64,000 nt of DNA from CAZZNQ01 sp964655775 (GCA_964655775.1 CAZZNQ010000007.1:1-64000); one strand, 5' to 3'; shown: positions 32,647 through 41,411, counted from the first letter of the stretch. Notes: generated from the letters alone by a model not told the origin. Program-made: numbers and translations.

Positions 32647-34044
32647 GTGCAAGGCATTCTCGACGGTCCCGGTTCGGGAGACTCCAAGGTAGGGCGGCAG
32701 ATAGTTCTCCCCCTGAGCAGGGCCTTCGAGATCGCCTGGAAGGGCATCAAGATACGACTCTGGCGGTCGCTCATAACTATGAGCGGCATCATCCTGGCCA
32801 TCGCCTTCCTCATGAGTGTCTGGACCTCCGGTGTCTTTACCGACGCCCTCCGCGACGTCCCCACCGAGCACGAACTCTACCCTCTGGTGCGCGGCGCGCT
32901 CGAAGCCGAAGCCATCCAGAGCGGCGGCGTTAAGCTGCAGTGCGCGATCGTCGAGGCCGAGGACGTAGCGTCCGAGAGCTACCTCTCTCCCGGCACCAGC
33001 ATGTTGAGGCTGCTGAACGCCCAGAGGGCTTTCGGTGCGGAGCTGCTCCCTGCCGATGCCCAGGGCCTCAGCGAGATGCTGGCGCCCGGACAGCCGGCGC
33101 TGCCGGATTCCCTCATCCTCGTTCGGCTTCCGGAGGCACTGTCCGACGATGTCCTGGCCCGCAGCATCGATCAGTTCGTCGAGCGGGGGGGATTCCTCCT
33201 GGTCTACGGAGGCACGGAAGTGCCCGAGGCGATTCAGTCACTCATACCCGCCCGAGTCGAGTCAGGGTCTTTCGTGACCAGCGGTTCAGGCGTGACCCCT
33301 TCGGATCATCTGGCCGCCCAGCTTGTGCCGTGGTCGCAGATGCCGGAGGCGACGTTCACGCGCACGGCGGGCGAGGGAGAGGCGCTGGCGAACACGTCCG
33401 CCGGACCCGTACTCTGGATGGCCGAGCGGGGCAGCGGCTCCGTAGCCTGGTTCCCGGTGGCGGATGATTCGGCCGCCGACACGGACGTGATGGCCTGGTT
33501 CCTGCGGGGGCAGACGGTCTCTGAGCCGGGGGCGGGCGATCCCACCACGGCACTGCTGGTGAAGCTCCTTGCCTATGGCAACCGCCGGAAGCTGGCCGGC
33601 GAAAACGTGGACCGCCGGGGCATCTGGCTGGTGGGACTGAGCTTGATGGTCTGCGTGGTCGGCATCACCAACGCCATGCTGATGAGCGTTACCGAGCGTT
33701 TCCGCGAGATCGGCACCATGAAGTGCCTGGGAGCGCTGGACAAGTTCGTGGTGAAACTGTTCCTGATTGAGTCGTCGCTGCAGGGCGTAGTGGGTTCGCT
33801 GGTGGGGGCCGTCATCGGTTTCCTGCTGGCGTTGGCGCGTGCCCTGTTCGCTTTCCACGTGAAGGACCTGGAGACCGGCGAGGGATACTGGCTGACTCTC
33901 CGGTTCTTCCCGGCCGCAACCGTCCTGGAATGGTTCCTCATGGCCGTTGCGGTGGGCATCGTTCTCAGCGTAGTCGCAGCAATCTATCCGGCCCTGCGGG
34001 CCGCACGCATGGAGCCGGTGCAGGCCATGCGCGCCGAGGCGTAG
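32647..34044 (+). CDS. MacB/FtsX-like ABC transporter permease with unusual extracytoplasmic domain
   Basis: 465-residue permease: one helix near the N-terminus (about 41-60), a large extracytoplasmic domain (about 61-325) and three C-terminal helices (about 326-346, 372-402, 424-450) with the FtsX-type segment VTERFREIGTMKCLGA and the ending IYPALRAARMEPVQAMR. The inserted domain does not look like the usual MacB periplasmic domain; it resembles a glutamine-amidotransferase/ThuA-type fold (SIDQFVERGGFLLVYGG). GTG 32647 has GGAGG about 8 bases upstream. It pairs with the ATPase gene 39 bases downstream. Confidence 0.85.
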   Translation: MQGILDGPGSGDSKVGRQIVLPLSRAFEIAWKGIKIRLWRSLITMSGIILAIAFLMSVWTSGVFTDALRDVPTEHELYPLVRGALEAEAIQSGGVKLQCAIVEAEDVASESYLSPGTSMLRLLNAQRAFGAELLPADAQGLSEMLAPGQPALPDSLILVRLPEALSDDVLARSIDQFVERGGFLLVYGGTEVPEAIQSLIPARVESGSFVTSGSGVTPSDHLAAQLVPWSQMPEATFTRTAGEGEALANTSAGPVLWMAERGSGSVAWFPVADDSAADTDVMAWFLRGQTVSEPGAGDPTTALLVKLLAYGNRRKLAGENVDRRGIWLVGLSLMVCVVGITNAMLMSVTERFREIGTMKCLGALDKFVVKLFLIESSLQGVVGSLVGAVIGFLLALARALFAFHVKDLETGEGYWLTLRFFPAATVLEWFLMAVAVGIVLSVVAAIYPALRAARMEPVQAMRAEA

Positions 34045-34083
34045 GTCCCCGGAGTGCACGGTATATCAGAAGGAGGCGTAACA

Positions 34084-34902
34084 TTGGCAGATTCCACCGC
34101 AACCGCGACCGAGTCGCAGACCGTCGTCAGAACAAAGGACGTTCAGAAGATATACCGGATGGGTAAGGTGGAAGTGCCCGCGCTGAAAGGCATCACGCTC
34201 GACATCCAGGCCGGCGAGTACATCAGCATCATGGGCCCCAGCGGCAGCGGCAAGACCACGCTGTTCAACATGATCGGCGCTCTGGACAAGCCCACCCACG
34301 GGCAGGTCTACATCGATGAAGTCGACGTGGCCCAGCTCGACGCCTACGAGCTGGCCTGGCTGCGCTGCCGGAAGATCGGCTACATCTTCCAGACGTTCAA
34401 CCTGATCCCCGTTATGTCCGCCCTGGAGAACGTCACGCTGCCGATGACGTTCGCCGGCCTGACGACCGACGAGGCGCGCGACAAGGGAATGGATCTGCTG
34501 GACGAGGTGGGGTTGGCCGAGCGGTACGACCATAAGCCGTTCGAGCTGTCCGGCGGTCAGCAGCAGCGCGTGGCCATCGCCCGGGCCATGGCCAACAGCC
34601 CCAGCATTATCCTGGCCGACGAGCCGACAGGCAACCTCGACCTAGCGACCGGTAAGGAGATTATCCAGTTGCTGGGTGAGATGAACCAGATCGAGCACGT
34701 GACCATCATCACCGCCACGCACGACATCAAGATGCTCAGCGCCTCAGATCGCATCATATGGGTGCGAGACGGCCGGCTGGCAAAGATTGAGCGCCGCGAG
34801 GATATCGACATCCAGGTCGGGTCCATTGAGGGCGATGCCGAGGGCGGCCTGGAGGCCACGCTGCGCGGCATAGACGAGGAAGAAGAAGGCGACGAGGAGT
34901 AG
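34084..34902 (+). CDS. MacB/LolD-type ABC transporter ATP-binding protein
   Basis: 272-residue ATPase with Walker A GPSGSGKTT, the Q loop in IFQTFNL, signature LSGGQQQR, Walker B IILADEPTGNLD and the switch histidine in ATHD. The acidic C-terminal tail (about 240-272) is longer than usual. I place the start at TTG 34084, 7 bases after AGGAGG, rather than at ATG 34054, which lies before that site. With the preceding permease it forms an exporter or a mechanotransmission complex of the MacB superfamily. Confidence 0.92.
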   Translation: MADSTATATESQTVVRTKDVQKIYRMGKVEVPALKGITLDIQAGEYISIMGPSGSGKTTLFNMIGALDKPTHGQVYIDEVDVAQLDAYELAWLRCRKIGYIFQTFNLIPVMSALENVTLPMTFAGLTTDEARDKGMDLLDEVGLAERYDHKPFELSGGQQQRVAIARAMANSPSIILADEPTGNLDLATGKEIIQLLGEMNQIEHVTIITATHDIKMLSASDRIIWVRDGRLAKIERREDIDIQVGSIEGDAEGGLEATLRGIDEEEEGDEE

Positions 34903-34926
34903 ACGACGACCGGAGGGCCTTCTTCG

Positions 34927-36168
34927 TCAGTCAGTCCGGCGTATCTCCGCGCCGGGGTAATAATGCACGAGTATCTGCTGCCAGTTGCGTCCCCCTTGCG
35001 CGAGCCCGTGCGCGCCCCATTGGCAGAGCCCCACGCCGTGTCCGTAGCCGCGCCCTTCGAAGTGGAACACGCCCCCCTGCCGCTGCACCTTGAAGCGGGT
35101 GCTCTTCAGCAGTCCCGCCCCGGCTGCGAAGCGGAACCGGTTGGCGTTCATGCGAACCGAGCCGTTCAACAGGACCGTGCGCGCGTAGCCGTCCGGCTCG
35201 GTGTCCTCGGGCACCACTGAGCGCACCTCGTCCACTCCTTCCTCCGCCAGTGCCTCGGCGAGGTGGGCTGCGCTCACGTCCGCCTCCCATTCGTAGGTCG
35301 AACTCTCCGTGCACCACCCGCACTCAACGCCCAGCAGCGGCGCCAGGAACGGCTCGTCGAACACCTTCTTGACCGACGCCGTATGACCGCCACAGGTGCT
35401 GTGGAAGTACGCCGGCAGGACTCTGTCGTGGTAGACCAGGATGATGTTGCGCGTGACCTCTACGGCCAGGTTCGGGCCGCGATTCTCCGACTCGATCCCG
35501 CGATAAGCCATGTCCACGCGGTTGAGGTAACCCTTGCGACCCACGGCAAACAGGAGATAGGTGCGGGCGGCCACCGCCTGGGCCATCAACGCATCGAGCG
35601 GCCAGCTGGCGTACATCTCCGCCCCAACAACGCTTCGCAGGTAGTACTCTGTGCTCAGCTCGTTCAGCGCCGTAATGCCCGTTTTGTCTCCGATTCGCAC
35701 CATCAGGCGGCCACGGTAGTTGCGTCCGTCGAGGCGGAAGACGGCCCTGGCGGGTTGCAGTATCACGCGGGAAGCGCCCGTGGGGCGGTCGTTAAGCAGT
35801 AGATCGTCACCCGAGCGGGTGACGGTCCACGTTCCCGCACCCGCCTCCAGCTCGTGGGAGGAGCCGTCAACCGCGTACCACGTAGCAGCGCCCCGGCATT
35901 CGATCTCAAGAGAAGGCTCATTACTGGCCAGCAGTACCTTCACGGTATCGGGCATGCGAATGGCCTCCGGAGCAGGCGGCAAAAGAGGCACGCGGGGCAC
36001 GCGCGGCCGGAGCAGGCAGCAGGAGAGCAACAGGCAGAGCAGACCGCATGCGAGCGTGAGGAAGGCCAGCGCGATGCATATCTTCTGNNNNNNNNNNGAT
36101 GCGGGCTCGCTCGCCCCGCTCCCGGGCGGCGGCTGCGGCGGCGAAGGGCGGTCGGCAGGTTCACTCAT
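34927..36168 (-). CDS. SpoIID/LytB-like membrane-anchored protein (interrupted by a sequence gap)
   Basis: It starts MSEPADRP at 36168 and has a transmembrane helix just after the gap, then a SpoIID-type domain. The catalytic-glutamate region reads VVGAEMYASWPLDALMAQAVAARTYLL, the metal-binding segment YFHSTCGGHTAS, and the end GYGHGVGLCQWGAHGLA. SpoIID proteins are lytic transglycosylases that cut peptidoglycan lacking stem peptides; in non-sporulating bacteria they may act on septal wall. Ten N bases (36088-36097) lie between residue 24 and the helix, so length and frame there are not reliable. It overlaps the queH stop by 8 bases. Confidence 0.88.
   Translation of the reverse strand: MSEPADRPSPPQPPPGSGASEPAXXXXQKICIALAFLTLACGLLCLLLSCCLLRPRVPRVPLLPPAPEAIRMPDTVKVLLASNEPSLEIECRGAATWYAVDGSSHELEAGAGTWTVTRSGDDLLLNDRPTGASRVILQPARAVFRLDGRNYRGRLMVRIGDKTGITALNELSTEYYLRSVVGAEMYASWPLDALMAQAVAARTYLLFAVGRKGYLNRVDMAYRGIESENRGPNLAVEVTRNIILVYHDRVLPAYFHSTCGGHTASVKKVFDEPFLAPLLGVECGWCTESSTYEWEADVSAAHLAEALAEEGVDEVRSVVPEDTEPDGYARTVLLNGSVRMNANRFRFAAGAGLLKSTRFKVQRQGGVFHFEGRGYGHGVGLCQWGAHGLAQGGRNWQQILVHYYPGAEIRRTD
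36088..36097. other. Assembly gap of 10 N
   Basis: Ten N characters within the SpoIID-like gene mark a scaffold join; the true length of the missing sequence is unknown. Confidence 0.98.
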
Positions 36169-36787
36169 CGGCTTCCCCGTGCGGTTCGGCGAGCGGGCCG
36201 GGCCCGCGGTAGACGTGCGTGGTGGTGTTGCGGAAACGCTCATGCTCGCTGAAGATGCATCCGCAGTAGTTCTGCAGGTAGAGGCGGAGTCTCTTGGCCT
36301 CATCGTGGCCCGCCTCTGCGAGAGGACGCCAGTCCGCAACCAAGAATTCGCGGCCGTGCCGTTCGGCGGCCTCGCGGCCGATCCTGGCTATCAGGTCAAT
36401 GTCCTGATGCGTGCTGCCCAGCAGTGTGGTGGTGATGGCGGGGATGTCGCGTTTGGCGGCGAGTTCGGCCGTTCGCTCCAACCTCAGGCGGTAGCAGTCG
36501 GCGCAGCGAGTCCGTGCATCCCAGTCCACCTGCTGCAGGTAGCGCAGAAGGCCGTAATCCTCGTCGTAGATGACGGGCATGGGCAGGCGCTCCTGAAGCA
36601 CCTTCACGGCCTTCAGCCGCCGCCGGAACTCGATGAACGGATGGACGTTGGGGTTGTAGAAGAAGCCCGTCACCCGGTGGCCGGCGTCGGTGAGCGCACG
36701 GTAGGGGCCGATGGCGCAGGCCGCGCAACAGATGTGAAGCAGAACATGCATGGGGGCTAGGGCCTCTCCTGGGGCCGTCTCATCCAT
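36161..36787 (-). CDS. queH: Epoxyqueuosine reductase QueH
   Basis: 208-residue QueH, the last enzyme of queuosine tRNA modification, unrelated to the cobalamin-dependent QueG. It has the cysteine pairs of the iron-sulfur site in LLHICCAACAIG and TRCADCYRLRLERTA, plus YCGCIFSE near the end. The ATG at 36787 overlaps the ruvB stop as ATGA; an alternative start at 36751 is behind AGGAGAGG. It belongs to the ruvA-ruvB-queH-SpoIID run on the minus strand. Confidence 0.9.
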   Translation of the reverse strand: MDETAPGEALAPMHVLLHICCAACAIGPYRALTDAGHRVTGFFYNPNVHPFIEFRRRLKAVKVLQERLPMPVIYDEDYGLLRYLQQVDWDARTRCADCYRLRLERTAELAAKRDIPAITTTLLGSTHQDIDLIARIGREAAERHGREFLVADWRPLAEAGHDEAKRLRLYLQNYCGCIFSEHERFRNTTTHVYRGPGPLAEPHGEADE

Positions 36788-37824
36788 CAGAAGAGCGCCC
36801 GTTGACCGTCGGCATCCTCGGCGTCGGCCAGGTGCTCCACCACGGCCAGTCCCCGCTTTGTGATCGCACGCCCGCGGGCGGTCCGTTCCAGGTACCCCTC
36901 CCGTATCAGGAACGGCTCGTACACGTCCTGTATGGTGTCCTGCTCCTCGCCGACCACGGCGGCTATCGTCTTGAGGCCTACTGCGGGGTTTCCGCTGCGT
37001 GCGAGCACGGCGAGTATGCGTCGGTCCATCTCGGACAGGCCCTGCTGGTCCACGCCCAGCATGCGCAGCCCTTCGCGGGCGACCTCGACGGTCACGTGAT
37101 CGTCGCCGCCGGCCTGGGCCACGTCGCGCACACGGCGCAGGAAGCGGTTGGCCACGCGCGGCGTGCCGCGGCAGCGCGAGGCCATCAACTCCGCGGCTTC
37201 ATCTTCGACGCGCACGCCCAGGATCGCCGCGCTGTTGCGGATGATCTGCGCCAGTTCGTCCACGGGATAGAAGTCCAGCCGTTCCATGATCTGGAATCGG
37301 CTCCGGAACGGCGCACTCAGCAGTCCCTCCCGCGTTGTAGCACCGATCAGCGTAAACGGTTTCAGGTCCATGCGGATCGTGCGCCCGTGAGCTCCCTGGT
37401 CGATCACGATGGAGATGAAGAAGTCCTCCATCGCCGTGTAGAGGTATTCTTCGACCCGCGAGTCCAGGCGATGGATCTCGTCGATGAAGAGTATGTCGCC
37501 GGGGCCCAGATTCGTAAGCAATCCGACCAGATCGCGCGCTCGGGGCAGTGCGGGGCCGCTTGTGGCCCTTAGGCTGACGCCCATCTCGTTCGCGATGATA
37601 TAGGCCAGCGTGGTCTTGCCGAGTCCGGGCGGTCCGCTGAACAGGATATGGTCCAGGCTCTCGCCTCGGACCCGCGCGCCCTCGATCCAGGTGTGCAGGT
37701 TGCTAACGGTGTCCGCTCGGCCGACGAACTGCTCGAAGGACTGGGGGCGGAGTTCGCGCTCGACGGCGCGTTCGTCTTCGCGCGCGACACCGGAGTACAT
37801 CGTCTCGACGTTGTCGTCGTCCAT
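36787..37824 (-). CDS. ruvB: Holliday junction branch migration helicase RuvB
   Basis: 345-residue AAA+ motor. Walker A GPPGLGKTT, Walker B ILFIDEIHRL, the sensor GATTREGLLSAPFRSRF and a C-terminal winged-helix domain that holds DNA are all present. It follows ruvA by 37 bases, and ruvC is not in the window. Its stop overlaps queH. Confidence 0.97.
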   Translation of the reverse strand: MDDDNVETMYSGVAREDERAVERELRPQSFEQFVGRADTVSNLHTWIEGARVRGESLDHILFSGPPGLGKTTLAYIIANEMGVSLRATSGPALPRARDLVGLLTNLGPGDILFIDEIHRLDSRVEEYLYTAMEDFFISIVIDQGAHGRTIRMDLKPFTLIGATTREGLLSAPFRSRFQIMERLDFYPVDELAQIIRNSAAILGVRVEDEAAELMASRCRGTPRVANRFLRRVRDVAQAGGDDHVTVEVAREGLRMLGVDQQGLSEMDRRILAVLARSGNPAVGLKTIAAVVGEEQDTIQDVYEPFLIREGYLERTARGRAITKRGLAVVEHLADAEDADGQRALF

Positions 37825-37861
37825 TGCCGTCCCCTGTTCGGGTTCTGCGTCGCCCGTGCCG

Positions 37862-38446
37862 CTACGTACCGGAGAGAACTTCGCCCAGCAGATCCTTCAG
37901 TGGCGCGTCCGGACCCAGCTTCTCCAGGGCAGCGGCCACGGACCGCTCGGCGGCAGCCCTCGACTCGCCCAGCGCCATAAGCGCTTCCACGGCGTCCTGC
38001 GCCGCTCGGTCGGTGATCTCCTCGGTCGGGGTCACCGGCAGACGGCTCATCGCGCCCTGAAGTTCCAGTATCATGCGCCGGGCGGTCTTCGGCCCCACGC
38101 CCTTTATCATCCCCTTTAGCGCGTCCACGTTCTCGTCGAGGATGTAGCGCTTGAACTGGGCGGGGGAGCAACTGCTCAGCACGCGCATCGCCACCACAGT
38201 GCTGATTTTGTTGACGGGCAGGAGCAGGCGGAAGAGCTCGCGCTCCAGCTCGGTGGCGAAACCGAACAGGCTCAGTTCGTCCTCGCGCACGTGCAGGTGG
38301 GTCAGCAGCGTCACATCAGCGCCGGTCCGGGGCAGGACACCGTGCGTGGAGAGGGGGATCTGGAGGTGAAAACCTATGCCGCCGACGCGCAGAGTCACGG
38401 CTGCCGGGCTCTTGGCAACAAGTTCACCGTGAAGAAAATCGTACAT
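37862..38446 (-). CDS. ruvA: Holliday junction branch migration protein RuvA
   Basis: 194-residue RuvA with the N-terminal OB fold (MYDFLHGELVAKSPAAVTLRVGGIGF), the helix-hairpin-helix region (ALKGMIKGVGPKTARRMILEL) and a C-terminal RuvB-binding domain (EALMALGESRAAAERSV). It starts 6 bases after the TPR/alpha-CTD gene, in one operon with ruvB. Confidence 0.96.
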   Translation of the reverse strand: MYDFLHGELVAKSPAAVTLRVGGIGFHLQIPLSTHGVLPRTGADVTLLTHLHVREDELSLFGFATELERELFRLLLPVNKISTVVAMRVLSSCSPAQFKRYILDENVDALKGMIKGVGPKTARRMILELQGAMSRLPVTPTEEITDRAAQDAVEALMALGESRAAAERSVAAALEKLGPDAPLKDLLGEVLSGT

Positions 38447-38452
38447 CCGCTA

Positions 38453-39772
38453 TCATTCGCTCTTGAGCTCGAGCCCCAGTTCGGCCAGCTTGTCCTTGAC
38501 CTCCTGAAGACTGGTGACGCCGAAGTTGGGTGTGTCCAGCAGTTCGTCCTCGGCGTACTGGATCAGCTCGCCCACCGTAGTTATGTTCAGGCGATCCATG
38601 CACTTGCGGCAGCGCGTGCTGAAGTTCAGTTCGCCGACGGGCGTGGCCATCACACCGTCGGCCTCTTCCTCCTCCTCGTCGTCCACGAGGTTCAGAGGCT
38701 CGGGCGTGCCGGCGGGGCCTCCGAGCTCCAGCTCATAGCGGTCCAGCAGGTCCTCTATCTCGCCCAGACTGGTGTCGCCGAAGTTCTTTTCGTTCAGCAG
38801 GTCGTCGCGCGTCAGTTTCGTGAGCCCCCCCAGCGTCTTGATGTCCATTCTGTCGAGGGTGCTGCGGCTTCGCGCGCTCAGCTCGAAGTTACTCACCGGT
38901 AGGTTGAACACCTCCTGCATCCGCTGCATGTGGCGGATGCGGCTGAGGTCGATGAACATGTTGAGTGACGACTCGGCGTCCTTCAGGTAGAGCTGGGCCT
39001 GCTTGTGGCGCGGATCGATGGCGAGCACGCGCTTGTAGCAGTCGATGGCTTCGCTGTAGGAGCCTCCATCTTCGTACAGGATGCCGAGGTTCATCAGCGC
39101 TCCCACGTAGGTTGGCTTCAGCTCCGAGCATCGACGGTAAAGCTCCTTGGCACGTTCGTCGTCACCGTTCAGGTCATGGTTCAGTGCCAGGTGGAACAGT
39201 GCGGCGGCGTGCTCCGGGTCCTTCTCCAGGGCTGCTTCGTAGCACTCGATTGCCTCGCCGTAGCTGCCCTGCAGGTCGGCCACCCGGCCGCACACGTAGT
39301 CGTAGTCCGCCGAATCGCCGCCCTTGTGCTTCTTCAGGAGCTTCTCCGCCTCGTCGGGGTCCCGCAGGTTGCAGTATGCCTCTATCAGCAGCAAGTCTGT
39401 TTCCAGGTCTTCGTCGCCCGAGCGGCCCTTCTCCAACCACTCGATTGCTTCTCGGGACCGCCGCTGCTTGAGCAGTGAGCGGCCGAGGAAATGCGCGGCG
39501 GTCTTGCGGGTCTTGACTTCGGACAGGCTCTCGACGGCCTTGTCGTACTCGCCCATCATAAACTGAAGGATACCGATCTTCTCGGCCATGTCTCGCCGCG
39601 CGTCGTCTTCCAGCTTTTCCAGCCCTTCCTCCATCTGGCGGATGCGGTCGTAGGCCAGATCGACGCCGGCATAGCTGTCGTAGACGAGTTCGGCGATCGT
39701 GTCAACATTGTCATGATCGACAGGCCCGGACAACAGTTCTTCAAGGTTCTTGGTAGCTGAGCGAGGTGCCAT
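38453..39772 (-). CDS. TPR protein with two RNA polymerase alpha-CTD-like domains
   Basis: 439-residue protein. Residues about 60-275 contain tandem TPR units (for example YGEAIECYEAALEKDPEHAAALFHLAL). Residues 291-348 and 377-439 each resemble the RNA polymerase alpha C-terminal domain (PVSNFELSARSRSTLDRM ... NFGDTSLGEIEDLL; PVGELNFSTRCRKCMDRL ... NFGVTSLQEVKDKL), separated by an acidic linker. Positions equivalent to E. coli Arg265, Asn294, Gly296 and Ser299 are kept in both, while Asn268 and Lys298 are not. It could bind DNA upstream elements, or bind proteins that normally bind alpha-CTD. It leads the ruvAB operon. Confidence 0.85.
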   Translation of the reverse strand: MAPRSATKNLEELLSGPVDHDNVDTIAELVYDSYAGVDLAYDRIRQMEEGLEKLEDDARRDMAEKIGILQFMMGEYDKAVESLSEVKTRKTAAHFLGRSLLKQRRSREAIEWLEKGRSGDEDLETDLLLIEAYCNLRDPDEAEKLLKKHKGGDSADYDYVCGRVADLQGSYGEAIECYEAALEKDPEHAAALFHLALNHDLNGDDERAKELYRRCSELKPTYVGALMNLGILYEDGGSYSEAIDCYKRVLAIDPRHKQAQLYLKDAESSLNMFIDLSRIRHMQRMQEVFNLPVSNFELSARSRSTLDRMDIKTLGGLTKLTRDDLLNEKNFGDTSLGEIEDLLDRYELELGGPAGTPEPLNLVDDEEEEEADGVMATPVGELNFSTRCRKCMDRLNITTVGELIQYAEDELLDTPNFGVTSLQEVKDKLAELGLELKSE

Positions 39773-39865
39773 AAGACGCCTTTGTGCAATGGTTTAGAGC
39801 GAGGTAGACTTCCCGGGGCGCTGCAACGAGGTACAATAACACCTGCGCCCAACTTAACAAAAAGT

Positions 39866-39894
39866 TTGACCACTGTCAAGCTATCTGGTATGCT
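39866..39894 (+). promoter_or_regulatory. Promoter for kdsA-nadD
   Basis: TTGACC (39866-39871), 17 bases, TATGCT (39889-39894); transcription from about 39901, about 50 bases before the GTG at 39952. Confidence 0.6.
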
Positions 39895-39951
39895 GCGGCG
39901 GGCCGGGAGCGACCCGTTCGGCCGCCCGGATTCACAGGATGGGAGTGCACG

Positions 39952-40776
39952 GTGGCGCTGGTGAAGATCACAGAATCGGTGGCAGTCGGTGACGGGGGTC
40001 CCCTCCTGGTGATCGCCGGGCCCTGCGCCATCGAGAGCCGGGGCCTGTGCACGCAGGTGGCCGGCCATATGAAGGAGATCTGCGAGTCGCTGCAGCTCCC
40101 TTACGTGTTCAAGGCGTCTTTCGACAAGGCGAACCGCACCAGCATATCCAGTTTCCGCGGCGTGGGTCTGCAGGCCGGGCTGCAGGTTCTGGAGCACGTG
40201 CGCGAGAGTATCGGCGTGCCGGTCGTCACGGACATTCACCTGCCCGAGCAGGCGGCCGAGGTGGCCGACGTGGTGGACGTGATCCAGATTCCCGCCTATC
40301 TGTGCCGCCAGACGGACCTGCTTATAGCCGCATCGAGAACCGGCCTGCCGGTGAACCTAAAGAAGGGCCAGTTCATGGCCCCCGAGGATATGGCCAAGGC
40401 GGCCGAGAAGATCAGCTCGCTCGGCAACTGGCGCATACTTCTGTGCGAGCGAGGCACGTGCTTCGGCTATCACGACCTGGTCGTCGACATGCGATCCATA
40501 CTGCGCATGAGGGCGCTGGACTATCCGGTGATCTTCGATGCCACCCATGCGGTGCAGAGGCCGGCCGGCATGGGGGCGCAGACCGGCGGCGACCGGGAGG
40601 CCGCGCCGGTGCTGGCATCCGCGGCGGTGGCGGCCGGGGCGGAGGGCGTGTTCCTGGAGACCCATCCCCAGCCGGAACACGCGCTGAGCGATTCCGCCAC
40701 GATGCTGCCCCTCGAACAGACCGGTCCGCTCCTGGAGCGGCTGAAAGCCGTGGCCGAAGCCGTGGGGACGCTGTGA
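39952..40776 (+). CDS. kdsA: 3-deoxy-8-phosphooctulonate synthase (KdsA), metal-dependent type
   Basis: 274-residue enzyme condensing arabinose 5-phosphate with phosphoenolpyruvate to Kdo-8-phosphate for the lipopolysaccharide core. It has AGPCAIES, KASFDKANRTS, NLKKGQF and CERGTCFGYHDLVVDMR. The cysteine of AGPCAIES (Cys25) marks the metal-dependent class, where the metal-free E. coli type has asparagine. The start is GTG 39952 after GGGAG. It overlaps nadD as ATGA. Confidence 0.94.
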   Translation: MALVKITESVAVGDGGPLLVIAGPCAIESRGLCTQVAGHMKEICESLQLPYVFKASFDKANRTSISSFRGVGLQAGLQVLEHVRESIGVPVVTDIHLPEQAAEVADVVDVIQIPAYLCRQTDLLIAASRTGLPVNLKKGQFMAPEDMAKAAEKISSLGNWRILLCERGTCFGYHDLVVDMRSILRMRALDYPVIFDATHAVQRPAGMGAQTGGDREAAPVLASAAVAAGAEGVFLETHPQPEHALSDSATMLPLEQTGPLLERLKAVAEAVGTL

Positions 40777-41411
40777 TGCCCAGAGCAGGCCTGCTGGGGG
40801 GCTCCTTCAATCCCGTGCACGTTGCGCACCTGGTGGTTGCGGAGATGGCGCGCGAACAGCACGGCCTCGACACCGTCTACTTCATCCCTGCCGCGCGATC
40901 ACCGTACAAACCGGACGAACCGATGGCGGAAGACGAACACCGGCTCCAGATGGTTCGCCTCGCGATAGACGGCAATCCGTCGTTCCGGGCTTCGGATGTC
41001 GAGATACGGCGCGGGGGGCTGTCCTACACGCTCACGACCGTGCGCGAGTTCAAGGAGCGCATGCCCGAGTGGGAGTTCCTGCTACTGGTCGGCGGCGACA
41101 GCCTGAAGGGGATGGGCGGCTGGTGGCACGCCGACGAACTGGTCGGGGAGGTGGACGTGGCGGCGTTCGATCGTCCGGGCGCGCAACTGCCGGCCGTCCT
41201 CCGTGAACCACGCAAACGCCTGGGCGAGCAATGGGCTCAGCGGACGCTCGATCTCAAGGTGGATGCGCCGCTGATGGAGGTGTCGGCAACCGATATCCGG
41301 CGCCGTCTGCGCGAGGGGCGATCCATCCGGTACCTGGTCCCGGAGTCGGTGCGCGCGTACATCGCCGCCCACGGGCTCTACCAGGGTCCCTCAAAGTCCT
41401 CGTCCTCGTAG
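40776..41411 (+). CDS. nadD: Nicotinate-nucleotide adenylyltransferase
   Basis: 211-residue enzyme making deamido-NAD from nicotinate mononucleotide and ATP. Motifs are GLLGGSFNPVHVAHL (with the HxxH pair), RSPYKP and VSATDIRRRLREGRSIRYLVPESV at the end. Its ATG overlaps the kdsA stop, and its last 34 bases overlap the end of the convergent rsgA, an unusually tight arrangement. Confidence 0.94.
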   Translation: MPRAGLLGGSFNPVHVAHLVVAEMAREQHGLDTVYFIPAARSPYKPDEPMAEDEHRLQMVRLAIDGNPSFRASDVEIRRGGLSYTLTTVREFKERMPEWEFLLLVGGDSLKGMGGWWHADELVGEVDVAAFDRPGAQLPAVLREPRKRLGEQWAQRTLDLKVDAPLMEVSATDIRRRLREGRSIRYLVPESVRAYIAAHGLYQGPSKSSSS

